A stretch of DNA of 64,000 bases, taken from positions 419,087 through 483,086 of the forward strand of contig CAUYUJ010014205.1 of the NCBI GenBank assembly GCA_963575745.1, given 5' to 3'. The DNA comes from Prorocentrum cordatum. Its lineage: Eukaryota > Sar > Dinophyceae > Prorocentrales > Prorocentraceae. Below the pieces are notes generated by a model that worked only from the letters and a program-made list of their open reading frames with translations, ran no database searches and was not told the origin of the DNA. Below, piece after piece: positions 50,652-59,443 of the stretch. Numbering within the stretch: position 1 is the first letter of the stretch; every line of letters begins with the position of its first letter. Made by a program: the position numbers and the translations under genes.

Positions 50652-52420
50652 TTGTTAGAGGCTGCGGGCCACGATCTTTGGATGTCTCCGAAGCTCAAAG
50701 GCCTGTTCCTCGAGGAAGGCGCCGGACTCTCGGCGCAGGGCATGCAGAACCTGAGAACGCTGACCCACGGCCATCTCGACTACGCCAACGTGGCCTGGGC
50801 GCTCAGGCAGATGGACGCGACAAGCTCCGAGCGGCTGCTCCCTGGGCGAGCGAGCTCGGGCGCCATGATGGCACGTGAGGACGACTTAGGGCTCGACGCT
50901 TTTCCTAGTGTAGGCGCCGATGTCTCTCAGTATTCCTCCTTTCTCCACCCCTCTGGTCCGGTCGACGGTTCGGGTGATCCCATCCTCGAGTCCGACGACG
51001 GGGACGAGGGCTTCGACTACTTCGACGATGATGGTGACATCGACACCGAGGCCCTGCTGGCCGAGATCGAAGACATGGACCTCTGCGAGGATGAGGTCGA
51101 GGAGACGTTCAATTCGCTAGCCAACGAGCGGTCGTGGAAGCAGAACAAGGACTTGAAGCGCGCGGCTCGCAAGGACCGGGAGTACTTCCGCGGCAAGTCA
51201 GGAGGTGACCGAGCCGCACTTCCACCTCCTCGTCCTCCTCGCCCGGGTCTCCGCGCTGGCGGCCGAGGAGGCGTCAAGGGACGCGGTCGCGGCCGTGGAC
51301 CAGGAGGCCGAGGCAGGCTGTCCCAGCAGCAGCTGATGAATGTGACCCGCTGCCGACTGCGTCGGGAGAAGGGGCACTGGGGCAACGAGTGCCCCAACCC
51401 ACCGGCAGCGGACAAATCCAGGGACCGCGACAGCCTGAAGAACAGGAGCCTCTCGGCGTACACGTTCGACGGCTACGTGGGCCCCAGCGGCTCGGCCAAC
51501 TTTCCCAGCTGGCAGGAGGCCGAGCAGGAGCTGTCCTCGGAGGTCTACCTGACGACGAGAGCCAACCAAGGGTTGGTTGGCCCGGGGGCGGCGAGCGACT
51601 TGGTGGGCCTCGAGGCTCTCAACAGGGAGTCCCAGGCCTTGGCGGAGCTGGACATGTGCTGCGTGCTGATCCCGACGCAGCATCGCAAGCCTCGAGCAGC
51701 CCACGGAGTCGGCGGTCCGGCAAAGGTGATCGCCTCGGTGCTGTTCCCACTGTGCCTGGGGGAAGCGTTCGGGGTGGTGGAGACCACCGTCCTCCTGGAC
51801 GCCGTGTCCCACATCCTGAGCGTGAATTTGCTGGAGTTTCTCGGGGCAGTGATCAACCTGCCCGACAATACCATGAAGCTAGACACGCCGAAGCCGGAGG
51901 TGACCCTCACCCGGCTCGGCTCAGGGCATCGCATGGTCGACATCGTCGGCCGAATTTCAGGCCCGTGCACGGTTCCGGAGTCAGCACTCCGGAAGTACCC
52001 TTTTCCGTCTCCCTCCTCCTTTGTGCTGGCCGGGCGTTCGGTGCAGAAGATGTCGGACCAGGGCACCTTGATGGATTACATCATCCCTCTCATCGTCATC
52101 TGGGGCCTCCTTAGAAGCAGCGTCAGGGCTCCAAGGAGATCTCGGACCAGGAGGTACCAGGGGGCCCGGGACATCAGGGAGACCAGGGACATCGGGGACC
52201 TGCTATGGGCGACGATCGTGCTCGGGGGTCTTGCGGCATACGTGCTGGTCGTCGGGGTCGTTCAGAGCGTGCTCGAGCCTATCAAGTCACGGGCTCAGCG
52301 GGCCCGCTCCAGGACAGTCCGGGGCTTAAGATCGAGAGGGAGAGCTAAGGCCAAGGAGAACGGGTCCAGCAACCGGGGCTCCAGAGCTCTCGATCCCATC
52401 CGACATCAGATGTCCGTAGA
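50652..52420 (+). pseudogene. gag C-terminus, zinc knuckle and aspartic protease with lost key residues
   Basis: Frame 3 continues gag (LKGLFLEEGAGLSAQGMQNL), an acidic stretch, an RG-rich stretch and a knuckle reading CRLRREKGHWGNEC, where the second Cys of the CCHC set is Arg (CGT). Near 51570, GLVGPGAASDLVG occupies the place of the retropepsin motif, with Gly (GGC) for the catalytic Asp. Hydrophobic strands typical of the protease follow (GEAFGVVETTVLLD; HILSVNLLEFLGAVI). After about 52060 the sequence is basic with one apolar segment (LLWATIVLGGLAAYVLVVG). Confidence 0.65.
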
Positions 52421-52864
52421 ACGTTTTGGCTCCAGCGACAGCCTCAGTTCAGGCATCCGTCCAAGATCCCAGGTTTCCGACCAGCCCACCCTTTCGAATA
52501 CTCATGGTGGCTGCAGCAGTCCTCACTGCCACGGTCCAGGCCGGCAAGAAGAAAGAGCCCGGGGCCGAGCAGGCGACGGAGGCGCTGCTCGAGGCCCGCC
52601 AGGCCCAGGCACAATCAGAGTCGGACAGCGAGCAGTCCACTCTCACGCAGTTCGACGGCGTCGGGCCGCAGGCGGGGAGCTCCTCATCGGCGGGGCCAGG
52701 GGCGATGCCCGCCCCGCAGGCAGCCGCGACGATGCCAGCATGGACGGCGGCAGGACTGTCCCAACCGCCTCTCCCGCCAGGGCCTCCGCCGCCAGATCGG
52801 CCCGCCCCACTCGGACTGTCCTCGGGGACAGCCGGCGGCGCCAGGGCAGCCTCCAGCCGACCCG

Positions 52865-53980
52865 ATGCCTTGGGCCACAGCCCAGGCCGCGGCAGCGGGG
52901 GGGCCACCGGCTCCCAGCGGTCTCCAGACGGGACCCCAGGCAACGGCAGCTGCAGCGATCGCCCCAGGGCCGGAGCACCTGGCGCCCCTGACGGGTCCCG
53001 CTGCGAGCAAGCCTCCCCCGAGGCCAGCGGCAGCAGCAGCCTCGGCAGTGGGGGCAGCAGCGGCAGCTGCTCCGACCGGGGGGTGTCCTCACCCGCGGGC
53101 CAGAGTGAAGTTCTTCGGCAACCAGTGGGGCAGCGGCAGCAAGTGCACAGCCTGCAAGGAGAGACTCACCTGGATCCCAGCCTCAGCTATGGCTCCAGGG
53201 GGCGCTTCTCAACCTCCGACGGCGGCCGAGGCAGCCAGGGCGGCAGCGGCCTCGGCAAAGCAGGCGGTCGACATCTTGCAGAACGACCCGGAGTTCAGAG
53301 CCGGGGGAGCGGCCCTGACGGTGGTGAACAGCTTGAGCGGGCTGCTCCAGGGCCTGCAGTGGCACTTGCAGACGCTCCTGGAGGGACTGCGGCAGTTCGG
53401 CCGGGTGCAAGAAGTGGTGGACCGCATGATCGAAGTGGCGACGGCGGCCCAGAACCAGCCTACCGAGACACTCGAGGGCCTGCGGCAGATCTACCAGGGC
53501 ATCACGCACATCAAGGGGACGCTGGCGGTGATGGAGGACCTCGGGGAGTCCCTCGATACGGTGCACGAGCAGGTGAACACCATGCAGGCCTCCATCTCCA
53601 GACTCGAGGCGTCCGTCGGGCAGCTGGGTCAGATGATGGTCCAGGTGGGGAACGCCGTGGCGGGGATTGTCAACGTGCTGAACGACCCTCAGGCGGCGGC
53701 GGCGGTCCAGGCGTACCACCAGCAGCTCGGCCAGGCGAGCGGGAGCGCGGCGTCGGGGAGTGGAGAGCCGCCTCCTCCTCCGATGTGGGAGCCTCCTCCC
53801 CCGGAGGATGGGCCGAGCGGCAGCGGTGGGCCGAATCAGCCGAGCCCGACGACCACGACCACGACCATGACGGTGCTCACCACGACGGGGACGACCTCGG
53901 AGCTCCTCCCGACGATCCCGGAGCAGACGGGCGAGGCGTGGGAGGTGCTGTCCGACGCCGGGCTGCCGGGTCTCATCTGA
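52865..53980 (+). CDS. copia accessory protein: Ala-rich, Cys cluster, long coiled coil
   Basis: Frame 2 gives an A/P-rich start, a Cys/His cluster with GGCPHPRARVKFFGNQWG and KCTACKERLTW (near residues 72-105), then about 180 residues of heptad-like helix (DTVHEQVNTMQASISRLEA) and a P/T-rich end with a TGA at 53978-53980. I know no function. In position it lies between protease and the methyltransferase-like region, as part of an extended pol or a separate ORF. A competing frame-1 translation over 52426-53980 is low-complexity. Confidence 0.5.
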   Translation: MPWATAQAAAAGGPPAPSGLQTGPQATAAAAIAPGPEHLAPLTGPAASKPPPRPAAAAASAVGAAAAAAPTGGCPHPRARVKFFGNQWGSGSKCTACKERLTWIPASAMAPGGASQPPTAAEAARAAAASAKQAVDILQNDPEFRAGGAALTVVNSLSGLLQGLQWHLQTLLEGLRQFGRVQEVVDRMIEVATAAQNQPTETLEGLRQIYQGITHIKGTLAVMEDLGESLDTVHEQVNTMQASISRLEASVGQLGQMMVQVGNAVAGIVNVLNDPQAAAAVQAYHQQLGQASGSAASGSGEPPPPPMWEPPPPEDGPSGSGGPNQPSPTTTTTTMTVLTTTGTTSELLPTIPEQTGEAWEVLSDAGLPGLI

Positions 53981-54066
53981 GCCAGCCCTGGGCTGGCGCG
54001 GCTGCGCGGCTGAGTCTTGCCGCGTGCTTCGCTGCGCGCAGCTGTTCACTTTCTGGCGCTGCGAGC

Positions 54067-54850
54067 GCACCTCGCAAAGGCAATGAGTCTCCCAACCAGA
54101 TCCGGGAAACCCCGAGCGGGCTCTCGGCCTTTGAGCTCGAGTGGCTGGACGGTGATAGGTATAATGATGACCACGAGGTCGCGTGCGGATCCCGAGTGAG
54201 AAGAGCCCTCGCCGACAGAGCCTCCGGGGGAGCGACGAATCGAGTTGGGGGGAGTTCCTCCGGGGACTTCGTCTCGGGTCGACGGGCCAGGACGGCCTTC
54301 ATCGAGGTCTTCTCCCCCCCCCGAATAGCCCCGGCAGTCGACAGAGCCGGGGCCCCCGTCGGTGCTCAGGCGAGCTGGGATCGTAAGCTGGGCTGGGACT
54401 CCTCTCGCCGTCGGGACGTCGGGGAACTCTGGAGAAGGATCCGGCTCGAGGAACCCGAGATGATCTGGCTGTGTTCTGAGTGCCGGGCGTTCTCGGCTAT
54501 CAATCAGCTGAGTCGCGATCGGATGGCTCCCGGCGATTGGCATCGGTTAGTTAGGGACGGTCTCCGCGATCTTATCCTCTGCATGGAGATCGCGGACCAC
54601 CAGGTGTCTCGGGGTCGCTTCTTTGCTTTCGAGCATCCTTTGTATGCGTCTTCCTGGGCCACCGAGGTGGTGCGAACGATTCTCGGGCTCCCAGGGGTCA
54701 AAAGATTGAGGATCGACATGTGCAGGTTTGGCATGAGAGTCGACGATCGTGGCCTGAACAAGAAACCCACCGGGATCATGTCCAACCACCCCCACCTCCT
54801 TAGGCTGTTGATAGGTAAGTTGTGCTCAGGAGATCATCAGCACGCCGTAC
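54067..54850 (+). pseudogene. methyltransferase-like domain in copia pol
   Basis: Frame 1 carries FIEVFSPPRIAPAV (about 54298), KLGWDSSRRRDVGELW (about 54385), IWLCSECRAFSAINQL (about 54463, the PPC-motif position), SRGRFFAFEHPLYASSW (about 54607), RIDMCRFGMRVDDRG (about 54711) and KKPTGIMSNHPHLLRLL (about 54765). This has the layout of a Rossmann-type DNA methyltransferase-like domain. At about 54840 the reading moves to frame 2 (LEGGSVTTKASRYPPQFV). The PPC motif reads SEC, so activity is doubtful. Why a copia element carries it is unknown. Confidence 0.55.
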
Positions 54851-56341
54851 GTGCTGGAGGGAGGCTCGGTCACCACGAAGGCGTCTCGCTACCCGCCACA
54901 GTTCGTTCAGCTCGTGGCGAGAGCCATGGCGGAGCAGTGGAGTGGGGCGTCGAGACATCTCCGACCCTCGTGGGCCGGGCTCTCGGAGGGAGCATTTCCG
55001 GGAGAAGACGGGGCGGCGGAAGGCGAGGACGCGGCGGAAGCAGAGTCCGGTGAAGACAGCGGTGACGAGCCAGAGACCAGAGGACCGAACGCCAAGGCCC
55101 AGACGGGCCAGGGTCCCGAGGAACCCGAGCCCCTGGAGGAAGAAAAGCGACTCCTGTACAAGCTTCACGTCAACATGGGCCACCCAGACACCCGCAAATT
55201 CATCAGAGTGCTTCGGGCCGGGGGAACCAAGAGGCATCTCCTCCGGTGGGTGGGAAAGGGGTTTAAGTGCTCGGAGTGCGCTGAAAGGGCCAGGACCGGT
55301 GTGCACCGCCAGGTGGCGATGCCACGCACCTTCCGCTTCAACCATATAGTGGGGGCCGACCTGTTTTACCTCGATTTCCAGGGGGTCACCCACCCCTTCT
55401 TGAACATCGTGGATCACGGATCCAACCTCCAGGTCGTCGTCCGTGTGCCCAATGCCCAGTCCGCCTCGGTTTGGTCCAAGTTTCTTCGATCCTGGATCCG
55501 ACCGTTCGGGGCCCCCCACTTTGTGATTTCGGACGGGGGGTCCGAGTTTGGCTCCAGGTTCGCCCGAGGGATGGAGCAGTGGGGAATCTGCCAGCACGTG
55601 TGCGACGCAGATTCCCCCTGGCAGAACGGCAGGGTCGAGCGGCATGGGGGTTGGGCGAAGGAGCGCGTGAAGGCCGAGATTGACGCAGGTTCCTCGCTCC
55701 CAGGGGACCTCCAGGAGTTCGATGATCTGGTGACTGAGCTGGTGGCTCACAAAAATAGATACTGGCATAGAGGAGGTTTCTCCCCCCTTCAGTTGGTTTT
55801 CGGAGAGAACCCCAGGCTGCCCCATGATATCTTGTCCGACGACCACAAGGGGTTGCCGGGGTGGCAGGACGCCGTCCGGCCCGCCTCAGAGCAAGATGAG
55901 GCGGGGGCCGAGTTCTCCAGGGCCCAGGAGGTCCGGGCGGCCGCCAGGCGGCTCGCTATGGAGACCACGTCCCGCGAGAAGATCAGCCGTGCCTCGAGGG
56001 CCAAGGTCCCGGGGACCAGGACCTTCACCCCGGGCCAGTGGGTTTTCATCTGGAGGCATTTCTCCAGGACCTCCTCTCGTGCCGACGCTTTAGGTCGCAG
56101 GCGGGATGGCTGGACGGGTCCCGGGGTCGTGGTGCTGGCCGAAGGCGGGTCGACGGTGTGGGTCGCGGCGAGGGCGCGTCTCTGGAAGTGCAGTGTCGAG
56201 CAGCTCAGGCTGGCGAGTCCAGAGGAGGAGTGCGGACTGCAGCTGGCCCAGGACCCCCAGTGGCAGCAATTGCTGCAGGCCGCCCAGACTCGCCGCGTCA
56301 CTGCCGTCGACGTCATACGAGGGAGGGACCCCCCCGGATGA
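54851..56341 (+). CDS. copia integrase
   Basis: After an acidic region the zinc-binding pre-integrase appears: LHVNMGHPDTRKF and KCSECAERA (HHCC). The DDE core follows: GADLFYLD (about 55350), VISDGGSEFGS (about 55525) and NGRVERHGG (about 55627), with D, D and E all present. The C-terminal part has TPGQWVFIWRH and GPGVVVLAEGGSTVWVA, an SH3-like fold typical of integrases. It ends with TGA at 56339-56341. Integrase inserts the cDNA; this is one of the two intact-looking modules of the element. Confidence 0.85.
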   Translation: MLEGGSVTTKASRYPPQFVQLVARAMAEQWSGASRHLRPSWAGLSEGAFPGEDGAAEGEDAAEAESGEDSGDEPETRGPNAKAQTGQGPEEPEPLEEEKRLLYKLHVNMGHPDTRKFIRVLRAGGTKRHLLRWVGKGFKCSECAERARTGVHRQVAMPRTFRFNHIVGADLFYLDFQGVTHPFLNIVDHGSNLQVVVRVPNAQSASVWSKFLRSWIRPFGAPHFVISDGGSEFGSRFARGMEQWGICQHVCDADSPWQNGRVERHGGWAKERVKAEIDAGSSLPGDLQEFDDLVTELVAHKNRYWHRGGFSPLQLVFGENPRLPHDILSDDHKGLPGWQDAVRPASEQDEAGAEFSRAQEVRAAARRLAMETTSREKISRASRAKVPGTRTFTPGQWVFIWRHFSRTSSRADALGRRRDGWTGPGVVVLAEGGSTVWVAARARLWKCSVEQLRLASPEEECGLQLAQDPQWQQLLQAAQTRRVTAVDVIRGRDPPG

Positions 56342-57130
56342 GGCTTGGGACGAGCCGTCTCAGCCACAAGCGGACCCAGGGCCGCGAGTGCCTGGCGGGG
56401 GACCCGAACCAGCGGAGGAGTCCACGGTCCGGCCACCCACTCCCGTTTCGGAGACGGGCCCGCTCGCCCCGGGGAGACGACCGGCCAGGTCCGGGGGAGG
56501 GTCGTCTAGGGCCGAGCCCCCCTCGAGGCTCCATTCGATCCCCGAGACCGAGGAGCTTCGGTCGGAACCTCCGACGGCACTGCCGTCTCCGTGGGGGTCG
56601 GACGGTCCCGAGGTCCCGGGGGCCACGGCCGAGTCGAGAGACGCGTCCACTCCTCCTCTCGAACCCGTTCCCTCTCCTCCGGCTCCCTCTCCGGCCGGCT
56701 CTCCCCTTTCGTCTCTTCCTCCGTCTCCTTCGCCCACTCCACCTCCAGGCCTCGACCCCCCTCGAGGTGAGAAGGGTCGCCGACTGGCGCAGCCCGAGGA
56801 CGTGCCCTGGTGTATCCGGTCGTCCGAGGCCTCCCGCCGGGCGGCCAGCAGCCCGCCCGAGATGAAGCGGGCACGCCTCGACGAGGCGGCGGACGAGGGC
56901 GCCCGACCGCCCGCCACGGGGGAAGGGAATGAAGGGAACTCCTCCTCCTCCCCCTCCGGCGGTGGCGGTGGTGCCCAGGCCCCCTCGTCTCTCCCTCCTG
57001 GATCCTCCCAGGCGGACCTGGCCAGGCCAGGAATAATCAGAGGGCACGAGCGCTCGCGCTCGGCGTCCGAGATTGCGAGAGACTTCGAGAGGAGGGGACG
57101 CCCCCGCTCTCGATCCCCCCCAGGGTCGAG
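56342..57130 (+). other. Pro/Ser-rich linker between integrase and RT
   Basis: Frame 3 is open here (SPTPPPGLDPPRGEKG; EDVPWCIRSSEASRRAA) and links the two pol parts. Disordered, no domain. Frame changes at both ends separate it from the frame-2 integrase and RT. Confidence 0.5.
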
Positions 57131-59319
57131 GGCCCCCCGTCGGAGGATTTCTGGGTGTTCCCGGGGTCCGAGGGTCTGTCGGTTCGATTGGCCCGCGAGG
57201 ACCGAGCCGAGGAGACGAAAGAATGTCAAGACGGTGGTGCTTTCGCGGCGGGCCGAGGGGGTGAGGTTAGTCTCAAGAAGCTCAGCCCTGACGAACGGGC
57301 CAAGTTCGATGCCTCTGACAAGAAGGAGTGGGGGGCCATGATGCAGCCCGGGGCTGTCGAGGTCGTTTCCCCCAAGCAGGCGGATAAGGTTAGGAAGCTG
57401 CACCCCGACCGCATCATCTCATCGAGGATGGTGCGGAGGTGGAAGCCAGTGGAGGGTACGTTTGTCGATCCGGTCGCGAAATCCCGCTGGTGCGTGCACG
57501 GGCGCCGGGACCCCGATTCCGGTGCGCTGGCGGTGTATGCTCCCACACCGCAGACTTCTTCCATCATGATGTTTCTTAAAATCATGATGAACCTGTCCAT
57601 GCTAGGGGACATCGCTGATGTCAAAAACGCATTTTGCCAGTCAGACCCCATGGAGCGGGCGCAAGGCGAGATATACGTTGAGCCGTGCGAGGGGGTGGAC
57701 GTCCCCCCAGGATCCCTCATGCGACTCCTGGTCAACGTGTGTGGCCTAGACGACGCGCCGATGGCGTGGAGGCGAACGGTAGTGACGCGTCTACAACAGC
57801 ACGGCTTCGCGAGGAGCCTCCTGGAACCGTGCTGGTGGATTCGCTACGGCCCGGGCGGCGAGATCCAGAATATGATGCTATTGGAAGTCGACGACTTCAT
57901 GATCGCCAGCTCGTCCCCAGAGTCCCGGGCGTGGCTTCGAAAAACTCTCGAGGCCCGCTTCACCTTCGGCAAGTGCCGTGACTGTCACGGAGGCCCCGTG
58001 GACTTCGCCGGCCGCCGGCTCACCTTCCACCCCCAGAAGGTCCAGGTGGACCAGGAAAAGTATATACTTAAGGAGATCAGGGCCCTGTCCGTCGCCAAGG
58101 GCCGGATGGGGTGCAAGGACGCCCCCCCGGAGCATGACGAGTTCACTTCCCTCAGGTCCCTGGTCTACAAATTCAACTGGGTTGGGCGAGAGGCGAGGCC
58201 GGAGGCAGCTGGCATAGCCAGCATCCTGGCCAGCCGGCTGAGGGCCCCCACGATCCTGGACGTGCAGCTGGCTAATAAGCTGGTGCGCCACCTCCGGGCC
58301 ACGGCTTCGCGAGGCCTGACGGTGCGGAAGCTCGACCCAGAGCCCTTCGCCTTCGTGTTCTTCTCCGATGCTGGCGGCGCGGGTGCAAACGCCAGCATGA
58401 GCGACGAGAGAGGGCTGCCGGAGGACCCCACCCAGGGAGCCTGGATGGTCCTGGCGACCGACCGGGCCATCATGAGCAACCAGACGGTGAAGGCTTCACT
58501 GCTTGGCTGGCGGTCTTGCAAGCTTCGTCGTAAAGTGCCCTCGACACTAGCCGGGGAGACCCAGGCGCTATCCGCAGCCGTCGCCGAGGTCGAGTTTCTG
58601 CAGGTCATGTGCCGTGACGTGATCTTCAGGGATGTGGACATCCCCGATTGCAGGAGGGCCTCCGGGCCCTTCACAATTGTCCTGAGGACAGACTGTGCGC
58701 TGGGGGCCCGTGAGGGTCAAGTCCACGTGGTGGACGCAAAGTCCATCTACGATACGATGCAGAAGGAGGGGAATGCGAGCGCCAAAGACAGGAGAACGGC
58801 ACTGGATCTTGCGATCATATGTGAGGCGCTTGAGCGAGCACACGGTCGAGCGTGGTGGATACCGCACGGCCGAATGCCAGTCGATTCCCTCGCCAAAGAC
58901 GACATCACCAAGAGTAATGCTGCATTGTTTGACTTGATGGCCCATGGCCGCCTCAGCTTAGTAGATGAAGGGGGTGAGCTAGACCGGAGACGGACCTGCC
59001 CAGGACTCAAGGACCGGTCTCAGTCGGCCTCTCGTCGGGAATTGTCCAAGACCGAGACGTTCGTCACCTGGAGGGAGTTCCTGGCCCAGGATGGTGGTGG
59101 TGGAGGTGGTGGTTTCCTCCTTCCCTTTCCTCCCTCTCCTGATCCTTGCTCTCGGCCGGCCGGCTCTCTTCCTTTTCAGATTTTTTCTCTTGTTTTCCCA
59201 CTTCCTAGGAGTGGGGATTTCACTGACGGGAAACGGCCCTCTCCTTTTCCGTGCTGGTCTTCCCTGCTTCCCGTCATCATTGACGCCGGGGAGCTGAACC
59301 TACTAGAAATTCTGACGAG
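57131..59319 (+). CDS. copia reverse transcriptase and RNase H
   Basis: Frame 2 from EDFWVFPGSEGL. Motifs of the copia RT are LKKLSPDERAKFDASDKKEW, RWCVHGRRDPDSG, IADVKNAFCQSD (catalytic Asp, about 57610), NVCGLDDAPMAWRR and LLEVDDFMIASS (catalytic VDD, about 57880). RNase H follows with VFFSDAGGAGAN (about 58356), STLAGETQALSAAVAE (about 58550), LRTDCALG (about 58682) and MPVDSLAKDD (about 58875). No stop occurs inside the element: the frame runs through the 3' LTR to 59699-59701. Confidence 0.85.
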
Positions 59320-59443
59320 TGTGGAAGGATGCCAGATTTATCAGTCTAGGTTCAGCATGTGGTGTGCGAGTCAGGCTTGTACCCGTGATTCGCCTGCGTT
59401 GGCTCAAGGGAAAAAACATCTGCCCAATCCTCCTGCTGCCACA
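59320..59443 (+). repeat. 3' LTR of the copia element
   Basis: 124 bp, TGTGG...CCACA, two differences from the 5' LTR. It includes TTGGCTCAAG at 59399-59408. No clean polypurine tract abuts it; GGGGAG at about 59288 is the nearest purine run. Confidence 0.9.

Larger units (their letters stand above)
49519..59443 (+). mobile_element. Ty1/copia LTR retrotransposon, full length with 124-bp LTRs
   Basis: Two 124-bp direct repeats that differ at two positions bound a gag, protease, integrase, RT, RNase H order, which is the Ty1/copia order. Each LTR starts TGTGG and ends CCACA. The flanks show TCTT before the 5' LTR (49515-49518) and after the 3' LTR (59444-59447), a likely 4-bp target duplication. 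Extra modules lie between protease and integrase: a coiled-coil protein and a methyltransferase-like domain. Coding frames change at least five times, so despite the young LTRs this copy appears non-autonomous. Confidence 0.85.

Noticed and set aside
50637-50661. Tiny GT...AG intron explaining the gag frame change
   Set aside because: Removing GTGAGAGGCTCAGTTGTTAG gives neither of the two homologous frames, so it does not restore the protein.
52426-53980. Frame-1 copia ORF over the accessory region
   Set aside because: G/S/R-rich low complexity; frame 2 gives a structured coiled-coil protein with a Cys cluster over the same bases.
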